Below, in pieces: positions 8,540 to 15,447 of a stretch of DNA of 21,097 nucleotides. How positions within the stretch are numbered: position 1 is the stretch's first letter; each line of letters opens with the position of its first letter. The DNA is from JBEVMS01 sp040508515 (lineage in GTDB: Bacteria; Pseudomonadota; Gammaproteobacteria; Xanthomonadales; Rhodanobacteraceae): positions 1 to 21,097 of the forward strand of contig JBEVMS010000087.1 in NCBI GenBank assembly GCA_040508515.1, read 5' to 3'. A model generated the notes under the pieces. That model searched no databases. It was not told the DNA's origin and saw only the letters and a list, made by a program, of their open reading frames with translations. Made by a program: the position numbers and the translations under genes.

Positions 8540-9055
8540 ATGATCCGCTTTTCCACGTTGCTCACCCGCGGCGCCGCTGCGATCTTGTTGGGCAGCATGC
8601 TGGTGCTGGCCGGTTGCCACCGTGGCGCCATCAAGGACCCTGCGCAGGTGACCAAGCTTCAGAAACAGTTTGACGCCACCATCGAGGCGTATAAGTCGGG
8701 CCAGTTCCTGGTCGACGGCGCGGTGTTGTCGGCGGTCGATGCCGGTAGCCACTTCGCTTACCTGAAAGATACCGGCAAGTTGCCCAAGACCGTGCTTCTG
8801 CTGCCCAGCGACGACTCCAAGATCCGCAAGCAGCACCTGCAATACATGGCGCGGCTGCAACTGGATTACGGCTTCACCGTGTACTACTACGATGGCGGCA
8901 AGCTGACCAAGATCGACCCGGTCGATACCAAAGCGCGTGCGCTGGAAGATTACCGCGCGCCGGCGCAGCCGAGCGAGGACAAGAGCCGCGATGCCAGCAG
9001 TGGTGGCATGGGTGGCCGTCCCGGTGGTGTTCCCGGCGGCCCCGGCGGTATGTAA
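8540..9055 (+). CDS. Small lipoprotein with Gly-rich C-terminus
   Basis: A 171-residue predicted lipoprotein. A positively charged start and hydrophobic stretch lead to the lipobox LAGC with the lipidated Cys at residue 26. The mature part has an alpha-helical, moderately charged body (residues 27-150) and a low-complexity Gly/Pro/Met tail (GGMGGRPGGVPGGPGGM). The ATG at 8540 is chosen for its strong AGGAG upstream and because it places the signal peptide at the N-terminus; the in-frame start at 8465 would bury it. I do not recognise the family. It follows dcd by 97 bases and is closed by a strong terminator. Confidence 0.82.
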   Translation: MIRFSTLLTRGAAAILLGSMLVLAGCHRGAIKDPAQVTKLQKQFDATIEAYKSGQFLVDGAVLSAVDAGSHFAYLKDTGKLPKTVLLLPSDDSKIRKQHLQYMARLQLDYGFTVYYYDGGKLTKIDPVDTKARALEDYRAPAQPSEDKSRDASSGGMGGRPGGVPGGPGGM

Positions 9056-9084
9056 GTAAACGGCCAGGCCGCCCACGCTTGGAA

Positions 9085-9119
9085 CGAAGCCCGCGAGCGA
9101 TCGCGGGCTTCGTCGTTTT
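9085..9119 (+). terminator. Rho-independent terminator after the lipoprotein gene
   Basis: A perfect 12-bp stem (CGAAGCCCGCGA at 9085-9096 and its complement at 9101-9112) closes a GCGA tetraloop, a stable GNRA type. It is followed by TCGTTTT. It ends the plus-strand lipoprotein transcript and lies between two convergent units. On the minus strand it may also stop the pcp operon, though the T-run on that side is poor. Confidence 0.85.
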
Positions 9120-9139
9120 GGGCGTGCGGGTGGTGGGCG

Positions 9140-9799
9140 TCAGTCCAATCGACCGGCGCTGAGGGTGCTGTCGCGGTGATGTTGCAAGGCAACGCGCAAA
9201 GCGATTTCCAGGCCGCGAACGATCTCATCCAAGGCCATCGAGGCGGCCCCGCCGGGCAATAACGCCGCTTGCTGCGGCAGGTAGGGGATATGGATGAAAC
9301 CGGCGCGCGCGCCGCGCCTGGCGGCAGCCAGATGCGCCATGGCGTATGCGATCTGGTTGCACACGTAGGTGCCGGCGGTGAACGAGATATCGGCAGGCAC
9401 ACCGGCCTGTTGTAACGCCTGCAGCATGCGCTTGACCGGCAACTGGCACAGATAGGCGGCCGGGCCGCCCTCGATCACCGGTTGGTCGATCGGCTGCGCT
9501 CCCGCGTTGTCGGCGATGCGCGCGTCGATCAGGTTGATCGCCACCCGTTCGATCGACAGCTGACGCCGTCCGCCAGCCTGGCCGACTCCCAGCAGCAGCG
9601 CCGGCTTGAGTTCACGCGCGGCCTGCTTGAGCAGACGCAGCGACGCGGCGAACTCGGTCGGCAGTTGCCGCGCGACAATGCGATGACCGGCGATGCGACG
9701 CCCGTCCAACTGTTTGACCGCCTCCCACGACGGGTTGATCGGCTGACCGCCGAACGGATCGAAGCCAGTCAGCAGGACGCGTGGCAGGGGCGTACTCAT
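9140..9799 (-). CDS. pcp: Pyrrolidone-carboxylate peptidase (pyroglutamyl peptidase I)
   Basis: A 219-residue cytoplasmic cysteine peptidase (family C15) that removes N-terminal pyroglutamate (5-oxoproline) from peptides. Motifs: the start LLTGFDPFGGQPINPSWE, and the expected catalytic triad Glu84 (LSIERVAINL), Cys147 (AGTYVCNQ) and His170 (GFIHIPYLP). Length and residue positions fit the family. The ATG at 9799 overlaps the pxpA stop as ATGA, so it is translationally coupled to the upstream 5-oxoprolinase gene. Its position is logical: it releases 5-oxoproline, which PxpABC then opens to glutamate. It is the last gene of the operon starting at 13337. Confidence 0.95.
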   Translation of the reverse strand: MSTPLPRVLLTGFDPFGGQPINPSWEAVKQLDGRRIAGHRIVARQLPTEFAASLRLLKQAARELKPALLLGVGQAGGRRQLSIERVAINLIDARIADNAGAQPIDQPVIEGGPAAYLCQLPVKRMLQALQQAGVPADISFTAGTYVCNQIAYAMAHLAAARRGARAGFIHIPYLPQQAALLPGGAASMALDEIVRGLEIALRVALQHHRDSTLSAGRLD

Positions 9800-10563
9800 G
9801 CCGGTTCGGGCGCGGCAATGCGCAGGCCGGCTTGCAGCAGGCTGGAGCGCAGGCGGGTGGCGAAGGTCAGGGCGTGGGCGCCATCGCCGTGCACGCACAC
9901 GGTGTCGGCCTGCACGGTGAGTGCGCTGCCATCGACCGCCTGGATCGACTCGCCCAACGCGATCGCGCGTGCCTGGGCGATCGCGTCGGCCTCGTGCTCG
10001 ATCAGTGCATTCGCTTCGCGACGCGGTTGCAGCGAGCCATCGGCACGGTAGCGGCGATCCGCGAAGGCTTCGGCGGTCACCGTGAGGCCGGTGGCGCGAC
10101 CGGCGTCGAGCAGAGCCGAGCCGGCGAGGCCGACCAGACGCAGGTGCGTGTCGAAATCACGCATGGCCTGGGCGATCGCATCGGCCAGGGCGCGATCGCG
10201 CGCGGCCATGTTGTACAGGGCGCCATGCGGTTTGACGTGCGCCAGTCGGGCGCCGGCGGCCTGGGTGAACGCGTGCAGCGCGCCGATCTGGTACAGCGTC
10301 ATCGCATAGACCTCGGCCGGGGTCACCGCCATCTCGCGACGGCCGAAGCCTTGCAGGTCCGGCAGCGAGACGTGCGCGCCGATCGCCACGCCGTGCGCCA
10401 GCGCCTGCTGCACGGTGACGCGCATGATGCTGGGGTCACCCGCATGGAAGCCGCAGGCGATGTTGGCCGAGCTGATCTGCGCCAGCAGGGCGTCGTCGTC
10501 ACCCATGCGCCAGGCGCCGAACGCTTCGCCAAGGTCGCAGTTGAGGTCGATCTGTCGGGTCAT
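9796..10563 (-). CDS. pxpA: 5-oxoprolinase subunit PxpA (LamB/YcsF family)
   Basis: A 255-residue subunit of the ATP-dependent prokaryotic 5-oxoprolinase PxpABC, which converts 5-oxoproline to L-glutamate. The family signature is clear: DLNCDLGEAFG near the start, SANIACGFHAGDP, IGAHVSLPDLQGFGRREM and VKPHGALYN. The start ATG at 10563 is chosen from the conserved MTRQIDLNCDLGE N-terminus; the frame stays open well upstream, but that extension is only shadow of pxpC. It begins 14 bases after the pxpC stop and ends in an ATGA overlap with pcp. Confidence 0.95.
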   Translation of the reverse strand: MTRQIDLNCDLGEAFGAWRMGDDDALLAQISSANIACGFHAGDPSIMRVTVQQALAHGVAIGAHVSLPDLQGFGRREMAVTPAEVYAMTLYQIGALHAFTQAAGARLAHVKPHGALYNMAARDRALADAIAQAMRDFDTHLRLVGLAGSALLDAGRATGLTVTAEAFADRRYRADGSLQPRREANALIEHEADAIAQARAIALGESIQAVDGSALTVQADTVCVHGDGAHALTFATRLRSSLLQAGLRIAAPEPA

Positions 10564-10577
10564 GATCAGGGAGGCTC

Positions 10578-11555
10578 TCACGGTTGCAAACGGCGGGCAA
10601 TGTTGTGGCTGAGCCGGGTCAGTGCCTGTTGGCGCCGTTGCAGGCGGTGCCAGGCCTGCTCCAGCGTGCTGGGTTCGAAAGATACGGTATCGCCGGGGCG
10701 TTGCTGCGCCAGTCGCGGCAGATCGACCTGGGCCAGTTGCCCGATGCGTGGGTAGCCGCCTGTCACCGGCGCCTCCGCCAGTAGCGCGATCGGCTGGCCC
10801 GAGGGTGGCAATTGGAGGGTGCCAGGCAAGCAGGCTTCGGAAATCAGTTCCAGCGGCGCGCGCAAACTCAGGCGCGGGCCCAGCAGTCGGCTGGCGGTGC
10901 GGTTGCTGTCCTGGCCGATCCGCCAGCGGCTTTGCCACAGCGCGCGCATAGCGTCGTCGTCCAGCAGAGACTGGTGGCTGCCAGGCAGCAAAGCCAGCGG
11001 ACGGGTGGACGGATCGCGCCAGGGCGCCGGGTCGACGCCCCAGTGCAGGGCGCGCGGCGCAGAACCCGCGGGCAGGGCGTTCAACGGCGTGGCCGGACCG
11101 ATCGGCAGCTCATCGCCCGCCTGCAGGCAGCGCGGCAGTGGACCGATGCCAGCATGCAGGTCGCTGCTGCGGCTGCCCAACTGAGGCGCCAGCGCCAAAC
11201 CGCCACGGACGGCTAAATAGCCGCGACAGCCCTGGCTCACGGGGCCAATTTTCAGCGTGGTACCCGCCGGCACGAACAGGCAGCTCCAGCCCGGCAGCGT
11301 CACCTCATCGAGTTGGATCTGATCCACCGCACCGGTCAGCGCGATCCAGGCGTCTTGGGCGAAATGCAGGGTCGGCCCGAGCAGGGAAAACTCCAGCGCG
11401 GCCTCGTCGTCGCGGTTGCCGACCAGTGCATTAGCCAGTTGCCAGGCTGGCAAGTCCAGCGCGCCGGCGCGGCCCAGACCGAGCGCAGCGTGACCGGACC
11501 GGCCACGGTCTTGCACGCTGCACAACAGCCCCGGCTTGATCACCGTGAGGCTCAT
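10578..11555 (-). CDS. pxpC: 5-oxoprolinase subunit PxpC (KipA family, biotin-dependent carboxyltransferase-like)
   Basis: A 325-residue PxpC/KipA-type protein. Recognisable features are the early SVQDRGRSGHAALGLGRAGALD, the central GYLAVRGGLALAPQLGSRSSD with the strand GPRLSLRAPLELISE, and EAPVTGGYPRIGQL near the end. With PxpA and PxpB it forms the ATP-dependent 5-oxoprolinase. The ATG at 11555 overlaps the pxpB stop (ATGA). The order pxpB-pxpC-pxpA is kept here, followed by pcp. The family is also annotated as an allophanate hydrolase subunit 2 homologue; the complete pxp set makes the 5-oxoprolinase role the better reading. Confidence 0.94.
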   Translation of the reverse strand: MSLTVIKPGLLCSVQDRGRSGHAALGLGRAGALDLPAWQLANALVGNRDDEAALEFSLLGPTLHFAQDAWIALTGAVDQIQLDEVTLPGWSCLFVPAGTTLKIGPVSQGCRGYLAVRGGLALAPQLGSRSSDLHAGIGPLPRCLQAGDELPIGPATPLNALPAGSAPRALHWGVDPAPWRDPSTRPLALLPGSHQSLLDDDAMRALWQSRWRIGQDSNRTASRLLGPRLSLRAPLELISEACLPGTLQLPPSGQPIALLAEAPVTGGYPRIGQLAQVDLPRLAQQRPGDTVSFEPSTLEQAWHRLQRRQQALTRLSHNIARRLQP

Positions 11556-12256
11556 GGCGCGTCGCCGCCCAAATGGATGAACTCGGCCGCGTCGATGGCT
11601 CGAAAGTTGACCCGATCGCCCGGTTGCAACGCGCTGGGCGAGGAGGCGGAAGCATCGAACAGACGCAGCGGCGTGCGTCCGATCAGTTGCCAGCCACCGG
11701 GTAGTGACGTGGGATAGATGCCGGTCTGGCTGCCGCCGATCGCCACGCTGCCGGCCGGCACACGCAATCGCGGCTCGGCCCGGCGTGGCATCACCAGCGC
11801 CGGGTCCAGGCCCAGCAAATAGGCGAAGCCCGGCGCGAAGCCCAGCATGGCCACCTGATACTCGGCGCCGGTGTGACGCGCGATCACCTCTTCGACGGTG
11901 AGCTGAGCATGCTGCGCCAGTGCGGGCAGATCTTCGCCGTCGTAGCACACCGGAATGTCGATTCGGCGTGCCGAGGCAAGGTTGTTGTCGACGTGCTGCA
12001 AAGCGTGCAGCACCGCTTGGGTCACCGCGTGATGCGGCGTCTGGCCGGCGTGGTCGGACCAGGCGAAGGGGTCGAAGCGCAGCAGGATGCTGGCGTAGGC
12101 TGGCACGGTTTCCAGTTGCGGCAGAGCACGTTGGATACGGTGGTTGGCGGCGTGCACACGGGCATTGATCGCCGCGTCGATACGGTCGCCGAAATGCAAT
12201 AGCAGGGCGTCTTCGCCGACGTTTTCAATACGCGGTGAGGACGGTAAGTCGCTCAC
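11552..12256 (-). CDS. pxpB: 5-oxoprolinase subunit PxpB (KipI family)
   Basis: A 234-residue KipI/PxpB-type protein. The most diagnostic region is GFAPGFAYLLGLDPALVMPRR followed by RVPAGSVAIGGSQTGIYP and PGGWQLIGRTPLRLFD, seen across this family. I place the start at the GTG at 12256 (VSDLPSSPRIENVGEDALLLHFG). It overlaps the HIT gene stop as GTGA, matching the overlap style of the rest of the operon. The open frame continues upstream to 12496, but that part is antisense or shadow of the HIT gene. An alternative inner start is possible, because the first conserved residues begin near RIENVGED. Confidence 0.92.
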   Translation of the reverse strand: MSDLPSSPRIENVGEDALLLHFGDRIDAAINARVHAANHRIQRALPQLETVPAYASILLRFDPFAWSDHAGQTPHHAVTQAVLHALQHVDNNLASARRIDIPVCYDGEDLPALAQHAQLTVEEVIARHTGAEYQVAMLGFAPGFAYLLGLDPALVMPRRAEPRLRVPAGSVAIGGSQTGIYPTSLPGGWQLIGRTPLRLFDASASSPSALQPGDRVNFRAIDAAEFIHLGGDAP

Positions 12257-12678
12257 ACGGGAAGGCTGGGCAGTTGCGCGCGCAACGCCTCGATGAGTTG
12301 TTGCCGTTGGTCGGGCGGATACGGCTGGGCCGCACCGCTGCCCCATACCGGGCCAGGCCAGGCGGCATCGCCCTCGCGGCGGGCGACCACGTGCAGATGC
12401 AATTGACGCACGATATTGCCCAGCGCACCGAGATTGAGCTTGTCGCAAGGTGCGCAAGCGCGCAGTGCGGCGGCGGCGCGATTGACTTCGCGCCACAACA
12501 ACGGCTGATCGGTGTCATCCAGCTCGGCGATTTCGCTCATGCCGGCACGTCGCGGCACCAGCAACAGCCAGGGAAAGCGCTGGTCGTTCATCAGGCGCAG
12601 CTCGCACAAGGTGAGCTGCGCCACAAACACGCTATCGGCCTCCAGCCGCGAATCGAGCTTGAAGGCCGGTTTGTTCAC
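12253..12678 (-). CDS. HIT (histidine triad) domain protein, QLHLH variant
   Basis: A 141-residue HIT-superfamily nucleotide-binding protein. The triad region reads RQLHLHVVAR (residues 91-100), so the first His of the usual HxHxH motif is Gln92, while His94 and His96 are kept. This Gln variant is, from memory, the norm in a gammaproteobacterial HIT subgroup with the same N-terminal layout (LDSRLEADS, then CELRLMNDQRFPWLLLVPRR), so I do not read it as inactivation. A WPGPVWG segment follows the triad. It probably acts on nucleotide phosphoramidates or dinucleotides; the substrate is unknown. It overlaps the dienelactone hydrolase stop (ATGA) and the pxpB start (GTGA). Confidence 0.9.
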   Translation of the reverse strand: MNKPAFKLDSRLEADSVFVAQLTLCELRLMNDQRFPWLLLVPRRAGMSEIAELDDTDQPLLWREVNRAAAALRACAPCDKLNLGALGNIVRQLHLHVVARREGDAAWPGPVWGSGAAQPYPPDQRQQLIEALRAQLPSLPV

Positions 12679-13337
12679 GCGCCCAGATGTTCTTGGAAGA
12701 AGGCCAGGGTGCGCTCCTGCGCCAGCGCGGCGGCAGCAGGGTTGTAGCTGCCACGGTGGTCGCAGTTGAAGCCATGGTCGGCGTCATAGACGTAGACCGG
12801 GGCATTCGGGTTGGCGGCGATGACCTTGGCGCGGTCGTCGGCGCTGATGTGCGCGTCAAGCGCGGCGTAATGGAACATCAGCGGCGCCTTGGCCTGCTGG
12901 TCGACGAACAGCACGTTGCGGCCGCCGTAGTAGCTGACACCCGGCAGACCCAGGCGAATCGCCGACAGGTAAGCCACGCTGCCGCCCCAGCAGTAGCCGA
13001 CGGTGCCGACCTTGCCAGCCTTGCTGATGTAGGCCGCAGCGGCCTTGACATCTTCGACTGGCAGATCGAAACCGAGCTTGCCAACCAGATCGATGCCCTT
13101 GGTCAGGCCCGCTTCGTTGTATTCGAGCTCGACGTCCTTTTCGACGTGATCGAACAGCGCCGGGGCGATGGCGGTGTAGCCGGCCTGCGCGTAGCGATCG
13201 GCCACTTCACGGATGTGCGTGTTGACGCCGAAGATTTCCTGGATCACCACCACGCCGCCCTTGGGCGTGCCGGTGGGTTCGGCCAGGTAGGCACCGATGG
13301 TGGCGGAAGCGCTTTCGAGCTTGATGAAATGACCCAT
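12675..13337 (-). CDS. Dienelactone hydrolase family protein
   Basis: A 220-residue alpha/beta hydrolase of the dienelactone hydrolase family. The Cys-Asp-His triad is visible: Cys116 in the nucleophile elbow VGYCWGG, Asp161 in AALDAHIS, and His188 in DADHGFNC; Glu34 in IQEIFG is also conserved. Such proteins hydrolyse carboxymethylenebutenolide-type or related esters; the natural substrate here is unknown. The ATG at 13337 has AAGGA upstream. It is the first gene of the minus-strand operon that continues through the HIT gene, pxpB, pxpC, pxpA and pcp. It is divergent from the original rimO start at 13491, with about 150 bases shared between the two. Confidence 0.92.
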   Translation of the reverse strand: MGHFIKLESASATIGAYLAEPTGTPKGGVVVIQEIFGVNTHIREVADRYAQAGYTAIAPALFDHVEKDVELEYNEAGLTKGIDLVGKLGFDLPVEDVKAAAAYISKAGKVGTVGYCWGGSVAYLSAIRLGLPGVSYYGGRNVLFVDQQAKAPLMFHYAALDAHISADDRAKVIAANPNAPVYVYDADHGFNCDHRGSYNPAAAALAQERTLAFFQEHLGA

Positions 13338-13490
13338 GGATAGTTCCTTGTAGAGCGGAAGGGAAGCAACCCGAGAGTTTAGCGATTTCCTTACCTGCGT
13401 CACATGAAGCTTCTGACATAAAACTGAATCTCGCGACGCCGGTTGTGTGCACGCGCTACAATCGACCCTTTGTCCGCACGTTCTCACGCC

Positions 13491-13547
13491 ATGCCCGTAC
13501 CCGCCAGCACGCAGAAAATCGGTTTCGTCAGCCTGGGCTGCCCCTAG
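13491..13547 (+). pseudogene. rimO: Original 5' end of rimO, cut off by the inserted element
   Basis: From the ATG at 13491, 18 codons read MPVPASTQKIGFVSLGCP, the expected RimO N-terminus up to its first cluster Cys. A TAG then follows at 13545, where RimO proteins normally continue with KALVDSE. That continuation is found in frame at 18083. The break is therefore an insertion junction and not a point mutation. The codons are the chromosome's own GC-rich style. The stretch upstream (13338-13490) is presumably the native rimO promoter region, with TACAAT at 13457-13462 as a possible -10. It now leads only into this stub. Confidence 0.88.
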
Positions 13548-13559
13548 GGCAACGATCCG
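13521..13559 (+). other. attL: left junction of the integrative element in rimO
   Basis: Left hybrid site. Its centre CTGCC (13538-13542) lies in the 9 bases GGCTGCCCC (13536-13544), which also occur at the right junction (18074-18082). Left of the centre is chromosomal rimO sequence; to the right, starting CCTAG, is element sequence. The right arm forms an inverted repeat with the left arm of attR. Confidence 0.75.
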
Positions 13560-13592
13560 ACACTAGGCGTCAGCAAGGCACTGACTCAAAGG

Positions 13593-13617
13593 AAAAAGGC
13601 CGCGTTATGCGGCCTTT
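13593..13617 (-). terminator. Terminator hairpin reading leftward near attL
   Basis: A perfect 9-bp stem (AAAGGCCGC at 13595-13603 and GCGGCCTTT at 13609-13617) with loop GTTAT. On the minus strand the stem is followed by TTTTTCC, so it best terminates leftward transcription, for example from the IS or a lost gene of the element. It may shield the chromosomal DNA to its left from element transcripts. Confidence 0.7.
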
Positions 13618-13675
13618 CGGCAGTTCTGGGTTAGTTTTTGTTCAGGCCTGACCACCTCCCAAATCTTGAGCCGAC

Positions 13676-14521
13676 CTACGGTAGAAAAATCGGCGTGTTT
13701 TGAGATACCCGAAAGGCCTCGGCGAACTGCGCTGGTGCGGCGTTGCCGATGGACGAATGCGGGCGGAAATGATTGTAGTCGCATCTCCAACTTTCGATCT
13801 TCTGACGGGCGTCATCAAGCGACAGAAACCAGTGCGCATTGAGGCACTCGTCGCGGAACGAATCGTTGAACGATTCGATGAACGGGTTATCGGTCGGCTT
13901 GCCAGGGCGTGAAAAATCGATCGTCACACCGTGGTCGTAAGCCTACTTGTCCAGCACCACGCTGATGAACTCCGGCCCATTGTCGGCCTGCACCCGACGT
14001 GGCGTACCGCGCTCCAGCCGCAGTCGTTCAAGTGCCGCAACGACATCCTCCCCGCGCAGACTCTGACCCACGACGATAGCCAAGCATTCGCGGCTGAAGT
14101 TGTCGACCACCGTCAGCGAACGGAATCGACGTCCATCAAACAGCGCATCGCTCACGAAGTCCATGCTCCAACTTTGGGTCGGCGCGGTGAGCACAGGACG
14201 GTCCAGCCGATCGGCCGCCGCCTTACGTCGTCGTGGCCGCTTGGTACGCAGGTTGAGCCCGGCCAGCTTGTACAGCCGGTGCACACGCTTGTGATTGACG
14301 GGCCAGCCTTCACGGCGCAGCAGGACATGAATGCGTTGATAGCCATAACGGACCCTCGCCTGGGCGATGTCCTCGATGCGTTTCGTCAACGGCGCATCGA
14401 GAATTTTTCTTACTGGCTTGTACACCAGGCCCGAGCGGGCCTGACGCATCACACCGCATGCCCGCCGCTGGCTGATCCCGTAGGCGCGCTGCAGAAAGCC
14501 GATGAGCGCATGGCGCTGCAC
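13676..14521 (-). pseudogene. IS3-family transposase OrfB with premature stop
   Basis: This is the integrase-core part of the transposase. DDE residues are all visible: Asp in WSMDFVSDALFDG, Asp in ADNGPEF, and Glu in NPFIESFND. An in-frame TAG at 13943-13945 interrupts the frame after FISVVLDK, at a position where relatives have Trp (TGG to TAG by one base). The remainder resumes directly with AYDHGVTIDFSRPGKPTDNP and runs to 13676. The stop falls before the catalytic Glu, so the product would be inactive. Like other IS3 members it should be made by -1 frameshifting from OrfA. Confidence 0.88.
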
Positions 14522-14526
14522 CGGCC

Positions 14527-14793
14527 TCAGAGCTTTTTTTGGATGACGTCCTGCAGCATCACCTTGCCCAAACTCAGGTCCGCGACCAACTGCTTGAGCT
14601 TACGGTTCTCCTCTTCGAGCTGCCGCAAGCGGCGCAGCTCGGCCACGCCCAGGCCGCCGTACTTCTTCTTCCAGTTGTAGAACGTCGCCTCCGAGATGCC
14701 CATTTTCCGGCATGTCTCGCCGACCGATGTGCCTCCTTCGGCCTGGCGCAGGGCGAAAGCAATCTGCTCTTCGCTGAACTTCGACTTCTTCAT
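14527..14793 (-). CDS. IS3-family transposase OrfA (helix-turn-helix)
   Basis: An 88-residue OrfA: MKKSKFSEEQIAFALRQAEGG with a helix-turn-helix (SVGETCRKMGISEATFYNWKKKYGG) and a leucine-zipper-like helix with Leu heptads (LRRLRQLEEENRKLKQLVADL). This layout matches OrfA of the IS407 group. Near its end the coding strand carries CAAAAAAAG (14532-14540), a run of seven A's followed by G, which is the expected slippery site for programmed -1 frameshifting into OrfB. Confidence 0.9.
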   Translation of the reverse strand: MKKSKFSEEQIAFALRQAEGGTSVGETCRKMGISEATFYNWKKKYGGLGVAELRRLRQLEEENRKLKQLVADLSLGKVMLQDVIQKKL

Positions 14794-14874
14794 GGCAAAA
14801 CCACCTCGTTGCTTGGAGTTAGTTTCGCCGTATTTCTCTACTTTTGGCTGGCTCGAAAACTTGGGGGGTGGTCA

Positions 14875-15374
14875 CAAATACGCTTACCGTGGATCAAATG
14901 GACCACATTTCGGATGAAGAACTGTTGGCGTGTTCTGGGATCTATCAGGAGTGTGTGGACAAGAAGCTTGAGCTGCGTGTGGTCTGTGCAGGCTCGGAGG
15001 TGTTCACTTGCGCCATCGAGAACCCGAATGAAGAATGCATCGATTTTCGCCGATACCAAACCGATGGTTCGCTCAATCGCTATTACTACGAGACGCCCGA
15101 GATCGTCAGGTCGGCCATCGTGCAGCTTTGTGATTTCTTTAGCCTTCAATTGGCGAGTAGCGACTTTTGCATCGACCAGTCCGGAAATATCTATTTCCTC
15201 GACCTGAATCCAGGTGGAGCGTTTCTGTTCGTCGAGGCGTATAGCGACAATAGAAACCGCATCATCGCGAAGGTGGCTTCTCTGTTGGGCGGTGGAGATG
15301 CGAAGGATTATCCAAGCCTGGCAGACTTTCATGCCTACCAGGAGCAGTGCGTCATCAATTCTGTTGCGTTATAG
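14875..15374 (+). pseudogene. C-terminal fragment of a graspetide-type (MvdC/MvdD-like) ATP-grasp ligase
   Basis: About 165 codons of an ATP-grasp ligase remain, starting in frame at the IS right end and finishing at a natural stop. Features of the graspetide (microviridin-type) RiPP ligases are visible in order: TNTLT, the IYQECVDKKLELRVVCAG strand with its charged KLELR core, FTCAIENP, and the metal/ATP site IYFLDLNPGGAFLFVE. These enzymes form ester or amide crosslinks between side chains of a precursor peptide. The N-terminal half, including the precursor-binding and first ATP-binding lobes, is missing, so the remnant cannot be active. No precursor peptide gene is visible. An ATG within it (14899) could start a shorter peptide, but this seems meaningless. 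The IS removed the rest. Confidence 0.78.
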
Positions 15375-15447
15375 CCGGTTATCTGGGCAAATGCCGTATG
15401 TTGGCCATTGCGAAGCAAAGCAAATTTCAAGAAAGGTGGCTTTATCT

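Larger units (their letters stand above)
13649..14874 (-). mobile_element. IS3-family insertion sequence, IS407-group-like, full length
   Basis: A 1226-base IS bounded by long imperfect inverted repeats. The left end reads TGACCACCTCCCAA; the right end, on the opposite strand, reads TGACCACCCCCCAA, with similarity running on for about 40 bases. Ends are TG...CA as usual in IS3. Two transposase frames lie on the minus strand. The flanking bases (GCC left, CAA right) do not form a target duplication. This suggests that one side was deleted or recombined after insertion, and the neighbouring ATP-grasp gene is indeed cut exactly at the right end. Confidence 0.88.

Noticed and set aside
13545..13547. 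TAG in rimO as a simple nonsense mutation
   Set aside because: The sequence beyond the TAG does not continue rimO in any frame, and the true continuation is found at 18083, so this is an insertion junction.
14539..15207. A 222-codon plus-strand frame across the IS right end
   Set aside because: It is antisense to OrfA and then runs out of frame through the ATP-grasp fragment; the translation shows no domain.
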